Positions 35,846 through 45,756 of a stretch of 64,000 nucleotides of DNA are shown here, in pieces (the first letter of the stretch is position 1; each line of letters opens with the position of its first letter). Source of the stretch: Pseudalkalibacillus hwajinpoensis (lineage in GTDB: Bacteria; Bacillota; Bacilli; Bacillales; Guptibacillaceae). The notes beneath the pieces were generated by a model. That model was given only the letters and a program-made list of their open reading frames with translations, made no database searches and had not been told where the DNA came from. The DNA lies in contig NZ_JADFCM010000004.1 in NCBI RefSeq assembly GCF_015234585.1, positions 1-64,000 on the forward strand, written 5' to 3'. The position numbers and the translations under genes are program-made.

Positions 35846-35877
35846 AAGAGAAACGGCTCATAGAGCACATTTCTCTT
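35846..35877 (-). terminator. Terminator after yhaM
   Basis: On the minus strand AAGAGAAA and TTTCTCTT arms with an inner GCTC/GAGC hairpin are followed by TTTTTTATGG. The likely end of the yhaO-to-yhaM series. Confidence 0.7.
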
Positions 35878-35890
35878 GGATTTGCCTGTT

Positions 35891-36859
35891 TTATTTTTTC
35901 GAGCTATCAAAAGTACTCATTTTAGGCTTGTAGAATGAACGATTATCAAGTGCAAACACTCGATCAGTAAATTCGCCAGGTTCTACCTTATCAAGAGCTC
36001 TATCAAGCATATTCATTTTTGCATCAATATTATCAATCATATGCAGCATTTCTGCTTCACGAATCATCGGAGGTTTTGGACTCCCCCAATCCGCTTTTCC
36101 ATGATGACTTAAGATAAGATGTTGAAGAAGCATCACTTCTTCACCATCAATTTCTAATTCTTTTGCAGCCTGCCCGATTTCATTAACCATGATAGAAATA
36201 TGGCCAAGTAATTTCCCTTCGTTCGTATAGCTTGCTGCAATGGATCCGGATAGTTCGACTACTTTCCCAAGATCATGGAGGATTATCCCACCATATAGCA
36301 GGTCCGTATCTAGAGAAGGATAAAGATTCGCTAACGACTTGGCAATATCAAGCATCGAAACAACATGATAGGATAATCCTGACACAAATTCATGGTGATT
36401 TTTCGTTGCTGCAGGAAAAGTCAGAAAGTCATTTTGGTGTTTTTTCACAAGGTGACGTGTAATCCGTTGAATGTTTGGATTACGCATTTCAAATACATAT
36501 TGCGTCACTTTCTCCATGATTTCGTTCACCTCAAGAGGTGCCGTTTCAACGAAATCACCCACCTTGACTTGATCCATGTCTGTTGCAAGACGTATCGCTT
36601 TGATTCTAAGCTGATTGCGTCCACGGTAGCTTGTCACGTCTCCTTTTACCTTTATGATCTGCTGAGCATCAAAGCTTTCTTCATCGTCTGGAGAAGCATC
36701 CCAGAGCTTTGCTTCAATATCTCCAGATTTATCTTGAAGAATTAAAGTAAGGAAAGGTTTTCCGTTACTTGCTACACCTTTTACTGATGATTTAATTAAT
36801 AAGTAGTGATCAACTTGATCTCCTACGCGATAATGTCCAATTCCTTTGAATTCCTTCAT
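35891..36859 (-). CDS. yhaM: 3'-5' exoribonuclease YhaM
   Basis: 322 residues (B. subtilis 314). An N-terminal OB-fold RNA-binding domain ([20 protein letters not shown], about 35-110) is followed by an HD domain with [30 protein letters not shown] and [12 protein letters not shown] supplying metal ligands. It trims structured and unstructured RNA 3' ends in the cytoplasm. It is last in the same-strand series with yhaO, yhaN and cssRS, 57 nt after cssS. Confidence 0.93.
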   Translation of the reverse strand: MKEFKGIGHYRVGDQVDHYLLIKSSVKGVASNGKPFLTLILQDKSGDIEAKLWDASPDDEESFDAQQIIKVKGDVTSYRGRNQLRIKAIRLATDMDQVKVGDFVETAPLEVNEIMEKVTQYVFEMRNPNIQRITRHLVKKHQNDFLTFPAATKNHHEFVSGLSYHVVSMLDIAKSLANLYPSLDTDLLYGGIILHDLGKVVELSGSIAASYTNEGKLLGHISIMVNEIGQAAKELEIDGEEVMLLQHLILSHHGKADWGSPKPPMIREAEMLHMIDNIDAKMNMLDRALDKVEPGEFTDRVFALDNRSFYKPKMSTFDSSKK

Positions 36860-36916
36860 CTTTCCACCTCCGGGGCAAAATGTATTTACCTAGTATAGCA
36901 TAGCCCTAATACATCA

Positions 36917-38284
36917 TTAGGACCTTTCGCTTCGTTTTTTTGGCAATATAATTGAGAAAACGACACCATGGTCCAAGTTCGCCACTTCAGCTTTACCTGA
37001 GTGACGTTCAGCAATTTTCTTTACAATAGCTAGACCAATCCCAAATTGACCTTTATCCCCTTTTTGGAAAGGTTCAAACAACTGCTCTTTTTCTACCTTT
37101 TGAAACGAAATTTCTTCTCCATCATTAAACACTTCTAGTATGATGGTTTCATCCCTCTGGATTGCATTTAAGTGAATTTCGCTTTTCGCATACCTCAATG
37201 CATTTTGAACAAGATTGTCCATAGCAGTTAACATCTGTTCGTGAACAGCCATCAACTCAACATTTTCACCGGATATTGTAAACGTCACATCTTCACGCTG
37301 GTACATGAATCGTTCACGAATCTCTTCAGCAAGAACCCCAAATCGAAATGGTTCCCAGTTTCCCTCAGGTTCATCAATGGAATCTAGTTTAATATAAGTA
37401 AGCATCCCTTTTACCCTTTGATCCATCCGATCAGACTCATTTAGGATAATTGTCATTGTATTATCAAGAGAATCTGGCATCACGCCATCTTTAATGGATT
37501 GGGCATAACTTTTAATGATCATAATTGGTGTTTTCAATTCATGAGAGGCATGCTGTATAAACGTCTTCTGAGCCTTATCATACCTCATTAAGTTCTGTCT
37601 CATTGATTCAAATTGATTGGAAAGCTTCTGGAACTCTTCATCACCTTCCCACTTGAAAGGTTCTTTCCAATTGCGGTTAGCGATTTGATCGAAGCGTTCT
37701 CCGAGAACGGTTAGTGGTCTCCGTAAATACCTTGCAATCCACGCTGCAGGCAAAAGACTAAGCAATAATGCAAAAAGCAAAATAATGATAAGTCTAAACC
37801 AGAGGCGATCAATCATTTGATTACGATACGTGTCCCACATATAAGAGATAAAGTACGCTTCTTGTCCGTTAACATCTACTTTAGATATCACATAAAACAA
37901 GGATGCCTGATTATTATACGTTAACTCATAGCGCCCCTTCTCTTCTTTCTGATCAAGTGCGTTTTTACGCATTTCGATAATTACTTCATCAGGTATGGGG
38001 TCTCCCTGCAATGGTCCACTATAAAGTCTTGTAATCAACGTATGGCCAACCGAACGCTCCGCGTCTCTTCGTTCAATAAAATCTTGATCCGTTTGAGGAG
38101 GAAGTGGCCCGTCTTGATCCGGAAACGTATATCGCTGCTGCTCACTTTCAATAATCTGATATGTCTCTTCAGTTAGCGTGCCTTTAATGGAGAGAGGGTA
38201 GATCACCGCAATCACTACCCCAACAAGCAGAACAAGAATCATAAAGGAGAGCCAGATTCGTTTCGTTAAATTTAAGCGAATCAT
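36917..38284 (-). CDS. cssS: Secretion-stress sensor histidine kinase CssS
   Basis: 455 residues (B. subtilis CssS 451). Two membrane helices (about 10-30 and 165-185) flank an extracytoplasmic sensor domain, then HAMP-like linker, HisKA with HASHELKTPIMIIKSYAQSIKDG, and HATPase (QNALRYAKSEI, GIGLAIVKKIAERHSG). The SYAQSIKDG stretch and overall layout match CssS, which senses misfolded secreted protein and induces HtrA-type proteases. It overlaps cssR by 4 bp. The orthologue call rests on protein similarity recalled from memory; a general PhoR-like kinase is the alternative. Confidence 0.82.
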   Translation of the reverse strand: MIRLNLTKRIWLSFMILVLLVGVVIAVIYPLSIKGTLTEETYQIIESEQQRYTFPDQDGPLPPQTDQDFIERRDAERSVGHTLITRLYSGPLQGDPIPDEVIIEMRKNALDQKEEKGRYELTYNNQASLFYVISKVDVNGQEAYFISYMWDTYRNQMIDRLWFRLIIILLFALLLSLLPAAWIARYLRRPLTVLGERFDQIANRNWKEPFKWEGDEEFQKLSNQFESMRQNLMRYDKAQKTFIQHASHELKTPIMIIKSYAQSIKDGVMPDSLDNTMTIILNESDRMDQRVKGMLTYIKLDSIDEPEGNWEPFRFGVLAEEIRERFMYQREDVTFTISGENVELMAVHEQMLTAMDNLVQNALRYAKSEIHLNAIQRDETIILEVFNDGEEISFQKVEKEQLFEPFQKGDKGQFGIGLAIVKKIAERHSGKAEVANLDHGVVFSIILPKKRSERS

Positions 38285-38946
38285 GTAATCAACCGATAAC
38301 CAAGGCCGTATGACGTTTCAAGGTTCATGCGTGGCATTTTCTTTCTTACTCGTCTAATCACATCGTCAACAGCACGATCTGATCCCACATAATCATCCCC
38401 CCATACCTGAACGAGAATTTGTTCACGGGTTAAGGTTTGATTCACATGCTCGACTAGGAAAAGAATTAAATCCATTTCCTTCGTCGTTAATTCAACTGGT
38501 TCTCCTCGATCAAGTACTTTTCTCGATACCGGATCTATTTCATACTCCACAATCTCAAACCTTTTCTGGGAAGATTGTTGGTACACTCTCTTTAATAATT
38601 TTTTGGCGCGAATAATAAGTTCTCTCGGCATAAATGGTTTAGCAATATAGTCATCGCTTCCTAATTCCAATCCTACAATACGATCTAGATCCTCATCTCT
38701 CGCAGAAATGAAAATAACCGGTACGTCGTCTTCAGCTTTTATTTTCTTTAATAACTCATACCCATCTATCCCAGGTAGCATGATATCTAGAATCCACAGG
38801 TGGCAGGATTCGTGAATACTCTCGAGTGCTTCCTCGCCACTCATAAACGTTTTAACTTGAAACCCTTCTTTTTCCATATACGTTTTTAAGATTTGCACAA
38901 GATTTTCTTCATCTTCAACTAAATGTATTTTATAAACTTCTTCCAT
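38281..38946 (-). CDS. cssR: Secretion-stress response regulator CssR (OmpR/PhoB family)
   Basis: 221 residues. The receiver domain has the phospho-acceptor Asp in HLWILDIMLPGIDGYELL, the Thr/Ser position VPVIFISARDEDLDRIVGLE and Lys in DDYIAKPFMPRELIIR. The winged-helix output domain ends SDRAVDDVIRRVRKKMP then YGLGYRLIT. HLWILDIMLP and the SARDxDxDRxxGLELGSxDYI run agree closely with B. subtilis CssR. It lies 12 nt downstream of yhaN, on the same strand, so it is probably in one operon with yhaO-yhaN. Confidence 0.85.
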   Translation of the reverse strand: MEEVYKIHLVEDEENLVQILKTYMEKEGFQVKTFMSGEEALESIHESCHLWILDIMLPGIDGYELLKKIKAEDDVPVIFISARDEDLDRIVGLELGSDDYIAKPFMPRELIIRAKKLLKRVYQQSSQKRFEIVEYEIDPVSRKVLDRGEPVELTTKEMDLILFLVEHVNQTLTREQILVQVWGDDYVGSDRAVDDVIRRVRKKMPRMNLETSYGLGYRLIT

Positions 38947-38958
38947 AAGATCACCTCA

Positions 38959-41742
38959 TTAGATTGTCCCTTTTTTTGTGGAAGCTGGCGACTGATCAAG
39001 TATGTGAATCCTGTCATCTATCCCAACTGTTGTAGCTGTATGACACGTTAATAAAATAACCTGATGGTCTTTTGAAAATCTTTTAATAAATGCTTTCGCA
39101 ACTTCTGTTCTTTTTTCATCAAAGTTCACAAAGATGTCATCGAGAAAAATAGGCATCTGAACTGTCGAAATAGACGCAAGCGAAAGTCTTATGCAAAGGT
39201 ATAACTGCTCTGCCGTGCCTCTACTTAACTCAGACGGCTTGTATGCTCGGCCGTCCACGTTCAGCACTCGGAATTTATTACCTTCTACAGGAGGATAAAT
39301 GGCTGTATAACGACCTTCTGTGATTAAGTTGAAATAGCTCTCTGCTTTCTTTATGACTGCGGGTAGACGTTCTTCCTGATACCTTGCCTTCGCCCTCGTT
39401 AGAAAATCAGATGCTACCTTCAGTACAGACCATTTCCACGCAAGAGAATTAATCTCATCTTCCTTCTGCTGACGCTGTAAGAGAAGTTCTTCGTAAGTTC
39501 CATCTTCTGTTAAGAGACGAATTTGTTCGTTTTCACTCGCAATCTGTTGATAAAGTCCTTGCTGCTTCTTCATAATAGCAGTTTCTTCGTGCTCCAGCTG
39601 TTCACGATGATAATCGATTTCTTCCACCGTAGTATGCTCCACGAACGATTCATCACTTAATTGGGAAGTAATCGTTGCGAGCTGTCGTTTAAGCTCTTGG
39701 GCTTCTTTATGAGCCTTTCCCTTCACACGAAACGCTTCCTCATTATCTTCACCTGCTAAGCGCATCAGCTCGTTCATTTCATCCTTACAGCTTTGCCACT
39801 TCTTGGTTCCCCCACCAAGCTGCTCTTCAAGTTCTTGAAGCTTGTTTGTTGCGAGGTCTATGTCTCTCATTAACTCTCTTTGTTCCTCTGCCTTCTGTAG
39901 CAATAGCTGTATCGCTTTATCAGGCTCCTGGTAGGAAACATTTGCACGCTCGCATAGTTTCTTTATTCTATCTTCAACTACCGTTAAACTGTAGTCAAGA
40001 TCTTCTATTTGCTGCTGCTTTTGATTTCGTTCCTTCTGAACCTTCTTAATTGACCCAATCCTATCAAAAGCATCAAGCAACGAATCTGTAGGAATGTACT
40101 CAGGAAAAGCATGGACCGTTCTCCACTCTTTTAACTTATCATCAAGTTGATACCTTTCTGCTTCCCACAAGTCTACTTTTTCAGCTGCTTTTAAATAGGT
40201 TCGATTAAGGCGATCGACCTGGTCTTTTAATGACTCAGCTTGTCTCCTCAACTCTCTATCGCGAATAAGCACCTCATCTTCACTCTTCGTCTCAGTACTT
40301 TTAGAAGTCAATCTCATTAAAATGGCACCACCTACCACTATAGCCGCGCCTACAAAACCAAGCAGCCAACTTTCATAAATGCCAAGCACAATAACGACTA
40401 ATATCGCGACAGCTATCATCCCAAACGACCACTTCTGATTAGTAGAAGACGATTGTTCTTTTTCTAATCCTTCCCGATCTTTCGGTGAAAGAAGGCGTGT
40501 TTTCAGACGATCATACTCATTCTCTTCTTTCTCCAGTTCATCTCGTGCAGAAAGAAAAGCTTCCTGAATATACTGGTATTTCTGATCAGAAAGCTGATAG
40601 GACGCCACCAATTGTTTTAGACTCTCACGTCCAGTAAAGGTCGGATAAATGGACTTAAGAACTTCTTCAGTCTGACCAAATTCCATTAGCTCTGATTCTA
40701 ACGTTGTATTAAGTGAGCGTATCTCACTCTGCAGTCTCCTTCTTTCTTCTGCTCTCCCACGATAAAGTATCATTTCTTCATTCCAATAAGATACCTCTTG
40801 TAAGAACGCATTCGAATCAGGAAGCAACTGAGCGTGCTTAATATCATCTTCTAGTCGTTCTTTTCGTTTCTTTAACCCTTCTAATTCCCCAGAAAGAAGA
40901 ACAGCTTGTTCTTTCCATTTATCCATTCTTATAAGTCCTTCTTCAGGAAAAGGATGAAACTCAGGAAGATTTTCGATCTCTTCTTCAAGCCTTTTTTTCT
41001 CATTCAATAAAGGAATGATATGCTTCTCACGATCAAGCTTTCGCTGCTCATTTTGGATAAATTGCAACCGCTCAGCATTTTCTTGAACTTTTATCTCTAA
41101 TTCCTTTGTTTTTTTGATAAGTTCATTGTAGTTCTCATTTTTCTTTTCCCATTCGTTTGTTTTTCTCTTTAAAGACTCATAGGATTCCAGATCTTGATTA
41201 AGTTGCGGTTTTCTTCCTCCAGGCTTAAAAATTTCACCCTGCCACTTGTCAAAATTCTTTTCAATTTCAAGTAATGAAGCTCCACCGCTCATTCCTGCTT
41301 CATATAGGACTTGGTTCCACGCTTCTTCATCATAATGATGATCATTATTTAAAGTAGTAAGGTTACAAAAGAAAATTTGTCTAAAACTAGCTCGATTCAT
41401 TCCTTTTAAGAGCTTCTTTAAATCATCACTATTTCCTGAAGTACCATCTCGAAAATAGATATAAAGATTATCAGAATTCCTATCCCTCGTCCGTTCAATT
41501 CTAAATGCTTCCCCACTTTCTTCTACAAAGAGACTACCTCCAAAACGCGAGAGATGATTCATTTCATAATAGTTCTCCTGCCTGCTAGGAAAACCAAATA
41601 AAACATATTCAATAAAAGAGATAAGTGTAGATTTCCCTGCCTCATTCTCTCCAAAGATAAGCTGAAGTTCAGTTGAAACGTCTTCGATTTCATAATTCTC
41701 AAATTTACCAAACCCGTAAATTGTTAGACCGAGTAACCTCAT
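38959..41742 (-). CDS. yhaN: Rad50/SbcC-like AAA ATPase YhaN
   Basis: 927 residues (B. subtilis 963). N-terminal Walker A GENEAGKSTLISFIEYVLFG, long coiled coils through the middle with a short hydrophobic insert (about 435-475, FGMIAVAILVVIVLGIYESW), and C-terminal signature ELSRGTAEQLYL plus Walker B MPIFLDDIFVNFDEKR. It is the SMC-like partner of the YhaO nuclease, thought to act in DNA end processing or repair. The start codon overlaps the yhaO stop by 1 nt (TAATG). The membrane-like insert suggests membrane association. Confidence 0.9.
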   Translation of the reverse strand: MRLLGLTIYGFGKFENYEIEDVSTELQLIFGENEAGKSTLISFIEYVLFGFPSRQENYYEMNHLSRFGGSLFVEESGEAFRIERTRDRNSDNLYIYFRDGTSGNSDDLKKLLKGMNRASFRQIFFCNLTTLNNDHHYDEEAWNQVLYEAGMSGGASLLEIEKNFDKWQGEIFKPGGRKPQLNQDLESYESLKRKTNEWEKKNENYNELIKKTKELEIKVQENAERLQFIQNEQRKLDREKHIIPLLNEKKRLEEEIENLPEFHPFPEEGLIRMDKWKEQAVLLSGELEGLKKRKERLEDDIKHAQLLPDSNAFLQEVSYWNEEMILYRGRAEERRRLQSEIRSLNTTLESELMEFGQTEEVLKSIYPTFTGRESLKQLVASYQLSDQKYQYIQEAFLSARDELEKEENEYDRLKTRLLSPKDREGLEKEQSSSTNQKWSFGMIAVAILVVIVLGIYESWLLGFVGAAIVVGGAILMRLTSKSTETKSEDEVLIRDRELRRQAESLKDQVDRLNRTYLKAAEKVDLWEAERYQLDDKLKEWRTVHAFPEYIPTDSLLDAFDRIGSIKKVQKERNQKQQQIEDLDYSLTVVEDRIKKLCERANVSYQEPDKAIQLLLQKAEEQRELMRDIDLATNKLQELEEQLGGGTKKWQSCKDEMNELMRLAGEDNEEAFRVKGKAHKEAQELKRQLATITSQLSDESFVEHTTVEEIDYHREQLEHEETAIMKKQQGLYQQIASENEQIRLLTEDGTYEELLLQRQQKEDEINSLAWKWSVLKVASDFLTRAKARYQEERLPAVIKKAESYFNLITEGRYTAIYPPVEGNKFRVLNVDGRAYKPSELSRGTAEQLYLCIRLSLASISTVQMPIFLDDIFVNFDEKRTEVAKAFIKRFSKDHQVILLTCHTATTVGIDDRIHILDQSPASTKKGTI

Positions 41743-42983
41743 TAACTCTCACCACCTTTTGACTCAATGAGATATGTAAGTAATAGTTCTTCAGCTTCTT
41801 TTATTAATTGTTGCTCGTCTTCAATGGGATGGAGAGCTTTTCTAGCTCGTCTATGTTCAAATAGCGGAGCTAACGCTTCTTTCATTTGGGAATGCTCGTA
41901 CTGATCAGAGGTAAATAAAATATCCTGTAAAAATCCATTCTGCTGTTTTAAATTCTCGCGATCCCAGAGCGGCATTGATTTTAGAGTGAATTTATATGGC
42001 CAAACAAATCCTTCGTCTTCCATTTCTCTATTTAGTTGTAGCGTCTGCAATATATCCTCTAAATGATCCCCATGTATTAACTCTGCATGTATCGGGCTAC
42101 TGCCAACTAATTCAAAATTAATGAAATGGCCTCCTGTAGAGAAAGTTTCCTGATCCAAAATTTCTTCACAGTTATTTAAAAGATTTTGGATCGTATCACA
42201 CTGTCCAATATCTATAATCGACTTGTGCCAGGTTACATCAGCGGTTTGATGAAAAACAAGCGATGGCTCAGAATCGCTTAACTTTACAACATAACACCCT
42301 TTTTCACCACGTTCTTTCGAATGTGCTCCTTGTATATTACCGGGATAAACAATAAGGGGCTCTTCTGATAGTATTGCTCTCTGATGAATATGCCCAAGAG
42401 CCCAGTAATCAAATTTCTTATTCATTAGTTCAGTTATTGTGAATGGAGCATAGGAAGAATGTTCTGTTTGTCCTTCTAAATTCCCATGAAGCATTCCGAT
42501 CTGGAAACTCTCTTCATCTACCCTTTCGTATGAACTAACCATCTTCTCATTCACATGACGCGTCGGATAGCTAAAGCCATGAATATAAGCGATTGGCGTC
42601 TGATCTCTGTTATACGAAATCGATTCGACTTCCCCACCAAAAAAATAACTTTTATCAGGCCAAGTTAAATCAACCCATTCTCCATCTAGCGCATCGTGAT
42701 TTCCGTGAGAAAGATAGCTATAAATGCCTGCCTCATCCAATCTTTTCAATTGTTGTAATAAAATCATCTGTGCTTTCAAGCTACGATAGCTACTATCAAA
42801 TAAATCTCCTGCAAACAGAACAAAATCTACCCGTTGATTAATAGCAATATCAACGATTGCTCGTAATGAACGATAGGCACTTTCTCGAACAAACTCATGG
42901 ATGGATTTAGGTAACTGATTTGCACCAGAAAATGGCCTGTCTAAATGAAGATCCGCGCAGTGCAGAAAGGTTACTTCTTTCAT
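41742..42983 (-). CDS. yhaO: Mre11-like metallophosphoesterase YhaO
   Basis: 413 residues (B. subtilis 408). The metallophosphoesterase motifs are in order: HCADLHLDRPF (DxH), VLFAGDLFDSSYRS (GD), SHGNHDALDG (GNHD), LGHIHQRAIL (GHxH), with MLHGNLEGQ between. It is the nuclease subunit paired with YhaN. ATG 42983 is favoured over GTG 42986 because of GGGAG at 7 nt. The yhaO-yhaN order is conserved. Confidence 0.92.
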   Translation of the reverse strand: MKEVTFLHCADLHLDRPFSGANQLPKSIHEFVRESAYRSLRAIVDIAINQRVDFVLFAGDLFDSSYRSLKAQMILLQQLKRLDEAGIYSYLSHGNHDALDGEWVDLTWPDKSYFFGGEVESISYNRDQTPIAYIHGFSYPTRHVNEKMVSSYERVDEESFQIGMLHGNLEGQTEHSSYAPFTITELMNKKFDYWALGHIHQRAILSEEPLIVYPGNIQGAHSKERGEKGCYVVKLSDSEPSLVFHQTADVTWHKSIIDIGQCDTIQNLLNNCEEILDQETFSTGGHFINFELVGSSPIHAELIHGDHLEDILQTLQLNREMEDEGFVWPYKFTLKSMPLWDRENLKQQNGFLQDILFTSDQYEHSQMKEALAPLFEHRRARKALHPIEDEQQLIKEAEELLLTYLIESKGGES

Positions 42984-43108
42984 CACTCATCTCCCTTTCT
43001 AATGCTCTCTATCTCTTATTTTACCATAATCAAACGAGCGCACGTTCGCATGATTCCGCTTTTTCTCATTCAATCATTTTATACTCATCATGCGACAAGA
43101 ACAAAAAG

Positions 43109-43140
43109 AAAAGTCCCGGAAACTCAAGTTCCGGAACTTT
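43109..43140 (-). terminator. Terminator of yhaQ-yhaP
   Basis: On the minus strand an 11-bp stem with one mismatch (AAAGT, CCGGAA arms) is followed by TTTTCTTTTTG, between yhaP and yhaO. Confidence 0.75.
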
Positions 43141-43162
43141 CTAGATTGTTAGTTGAAAGCTA

Positions 43163-44413
43163 TTACTCACGTCGTGATAGCTTTAACGCTTTGCCTATAT
43201 CTTTTAAAGAAGATGATTTCCCATACATGAGAACACCACCTCTGTAAACTTTCGCCCCGATAATTGCAAAAAACACAATCGATCCAATTAGGAGTGCAAG
43301 ACTAATGGCTACTTCCCAGAATGGAATGGAGAGCATACCTACCCGTAAGAACATCACTACTGGTGTAAAGAAAGGAATGAAGGACGAGATGGTGACAAAT
43401 GTAGAAGACGGCGTACTTAGTCCAAACATCGCAATAAAGAAAGCGATGATAATGAGAAACTGGACTGGCATTATCATTTGCTGAACTTCTTCTGCTCTAC
43501 TAACGAGTGATCCTACCATTGCAAGAATGGTCGCATAAAGTAAATAGCCAAGAATAAAGAATACGATCGCATAAATAATGAGTGAAGCTGAAAGATTACT
43601 AAAATTAAGGAAGGATAGGAAACCTGCTTCTGCGAGCTCATCTTCCTGCATTTGCATAAAGAGGTACCCACTTGCAATAATGATCGCATATTGCGTTAAA
43701 CCGAGTAAGGCAATTCCAAGTATTTTCCCAAACATTTGCTTTACTGGCGAAACGCTTGAAATTAAGATTTCCATTACTCTCGATGATTTCTCTGTCGCCA
43801 CTTCCACAGCAACCATATTTCCATAGAAAATCACTGAAAAATAGATGACGAATAGAAGTACATAAACGAACACTCTTGCTTGATTTAATTCATCTTCTGT
43901 CTTTGCTCCTTTTTCGAGCGCAACTTTTTGAAACTGGACAGGTTGGTCGATTTCACTAAGCTGCTCCTGAGTAACCCCTGCTTTCTCAGCAGCAATTGTA
44001 CTCTTCAATTGCTGAAGTGCTGATTCAAGAACTTGTGGAGTGACTTGTTCTGCTACTGTCTCCGCTTTATAAAGGGCCGTCGGTTCGGAATTTTCGTTTT
44101 CTTTAAGAATCAAATAGCTATCGAGATCACCCTCTTCAATAGCCTGTTCGGCTTTTTCTTCAGAGCCATCGAATTTTTCTAATACAATGTCAGATTCCAT
44201 CATCTTCATTTGGTTTTCAAGTTGTGTATAATACGAACCTGTATCGATGACTCCCACTCGATCCGCTTCACTCGAATCGAAATTATCTATAATGGTCGAA
44301 AGATTTGTAATGAGAAAGATCATAAGTAGCGTAATAACCGTTGTAATAATAAATGCCTTGGACTTCAGTCGATTTAAATATGTTTGGGAGAGGACAATAA
44401 GAAATTTATTCAT
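43163..44413 (-). CDS. yhaP: ABC transporter permease YhaP (NatB-like)
   Basis: 416 residues (B. subtilis YhaP 419). An N-terminal membrane helix, a large extracytoplasmic domain (about 45-170) and five C-terminal helices with VEVATEKSSRVMEILISSVSPVKQMFGKI typical of ABC-2 exporters of the NatB type. ATG 44413 lies inside the end of yhaQ (8-bp overlap), so the two are coupled. It probably exports a cation or drug; the substrate is not known. Confidence 0.88.
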   Translation of the reverse strand: MNKFLIVLSQTYLNRLKSKAFIITTVITLLMIFLITNLSTIIDNFDSSEADRVGVIDTGSYYTQLENQMKMMESDIVLEKFDGSEEKAEQAIEEGDLDSYLILKENENSEPTALYKAETVAEQVTPQVLESALQQLKSTIAAEKAGVTQEQLSEIDQPVQFQKVALEKGAKTEDELNQARVFVYVLLFVIYFSVIFYGNMVAVEVATEKSSRVMEILISSVSPVKQMFGKILGIALLGLTQYAIIIASGYLFMQMQEDELAEAGFLSFLNFSNLSASLIIYAIVFFILGYLLYATILAMVGSLVSRAEEVQQMIMPVQFLIIIAFFIAMFGLSTPSSTFVTISSFIPFFTPVVMFLRVGMLSIPFWEVAISLALLIGSIVFFAIIGAKVYRGGVLMYGKSSSLKDIGKALKLSRRE

Positions 44414-45302
44414 ATGCCGCACCCACTTTCTCAATAAAGATATCGTTTAATGACGGCTCTTCTAGTTCAAACTTTCTAACAAATCCTCTGTTCATCAACT
44501 CATGTAGAACCTTCTGAGAAACTTGCTCATTTGCTATTTGAACAGTGCTATGATTCATTCCTTGCTTTATGTGATGAACCCCTTCAATATTTTCTAGAAA
44601 TGTTAGATCAAAATCAACGTCAATGATAATGTTTTTCTTACCATAAGAACGCTTGATTTCTTTTAAGTTCCCAGAAACAACTGCTTTTCCTTTATGTAGT
44701 ATACAAAGATGCTCACAAAGTTCTTCCACATGCTCCATTCGGTGACTAGAAAACAAGATCGTTGTTCCTGCATTCTTTAAATCAAGAACAGCTTCTTTCA
44801 ACACTTCCACATTTACTGGATCCAGCCCGCTAAATGGCTCATCAAGAATGAGAAGCTCTGGCTTATGAATAACTGCTGCTATAAATTGTATTTTTTGCTG
44901 ATTTCCTTTTGATAATTCTTCTACCTTTTTATCAAGATATTCTGGCACATTGAAACGATCAAGCCATATAACAATTTCTTTCTCAATATCAGCTTTCTTC
45001 ATCCCACGTAACTTGCCAAGATAAATTAATTGATCTTTCACTTTCATCTTAGGATAAAGACCGCGTTCTTCAGGTAAATAGCCAATTAAATGGCTTGAAT
45101 CATAAGATATTTCTTCTTTCTTCCAGCTAATCGTTCCATTTGTTTGATCAATGAGGCGTAATAACATTCGAAATGTTGTTGTCTTACCCGCTCCGTTACC
45201 TCCAAGTAACCCAAAAATCTCATTCTCAGGAATTGATAAATTAAGTCCTTCTACTGCTGTAAAAGGTCCGAATCTTTTTGATACATTCTGAAATTCGAGC
45301 AT
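44406..45302 (-). CDS. yhaQ: ABC transporter ATP-binding protein YhaQ (NatA-like)
   Basis: 298 residues, same length as B. subtilis YhaQ. Walker A GLLGGNGAGKTTT, signature VEELSKGNQQKIQFI and Walker B ELLILDEPFSGLDP. A C-terminal extension with the EEPSLNDIFIEKVG ending is typical of this export ATPase group. ATG 45302 follows AAAGGGGG; the frame is open 35 codons upstream without a site. Confidence 0.9.
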   Translation of the reverse strand: MLEFQNVSKRFGPFTAVEGLNLSIPENEIFGLLGGNGAGKTTTFRMLLRLIDQTNGTISWKKEEISYDSSHLIGYLPEERGLYPKMKVKDQLIYLGKLRGMKKADIEKEIVIWLDRFNVPEYLDKKVEELSKGNQQKIQFIAAVIHKPELLILDEPFSGLDPVNVEVLKEAVLDLKNAGTTILFSSHRMEHVEELCEHLCILHKGKAVVSGNLKEIKRSYGKKNIIIDVDFDLTFLENIEGVHHIKQGMNHSTVQIANEQVSQKVLHELMNRGFVRKFELEEPSLNDIFIEKVGAAYE

Positions 45303-45448
45303 AGCTTCCCCCTTTATATTGACATTCATTACATGAAAAATAGCTTCCCAACTAGTATAACGTTTCGTTTTCTCAAAAGATTCGTTTTTTCCAAAAATAA
45401 GTGACAAGAAATTATTACATCGGTAAACTAAAAGGAGGAGGCGATAAT

Positions 45449-45634
45449 ATGGAAAAGTACATTATCACGGCATTCGAAAAAAGCGGAGAGACTGTTCTAG
45501 ATGAAAGCTTTGATGCACAGGATGACAAAGAAGCAAAAAAAGTTGGCGAAGAACTCTTAAAGCAAAAAGGTTTTGAAAACCATACGGCACGAGTTGTATC
45601 CTCTGCTGGTAAATTAATCGTATTAAAAAGATAG
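45449..45634 (+). CDS. yhzD: YhzD-like small protein
   Basis: 61 residues, as in B. subtilis YhzD. The pattern YIITAFEKSGETVLDESFDA, DDKEAKKVGEELLKQKGFEN and ending SAGKLIVLKR matches the family. Soluble, function unknown. AAAGGAGGAGG precedes the ATG. It is divergent from yhaQ, as in B. subtilis. Confidence 0.85.
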   Translation: MEKYIITAFEKSGETVLDESFDAQDDKEAKKVGEELLKQKGFENHTARVVSSAGKLIVLKR

Positions 45635-45713
45635 CGCTATCATGTGTTGAATTTCTGATGATTAGCTGATCGAATCGAAACTTTGGAAGTACTTCACCTA
45701 AGAATAGAACATT

Positions 45714-45752
45714 AAAAAGAACCGCCCGTCCGTAAAGGACGAGCGGTTTTCT
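45714..45752. terminator. Bidirectional terminator
   Basis: ACCGCcCGTCC and GGACGaGCGGT with a 5-nt loop, flanked by A and T runs, between yhzD and the convergent dehydrogenase gene. Confidence 0.8.
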
Positions 45753-45756
45753 TCTG

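Noticed and set aside
42945..43247. A 100-codon plus-strand frame over the yhaO start and yhaP end
   Set aside because: It is antisense to two conserved genes and includes a terminator; a shadow frame.
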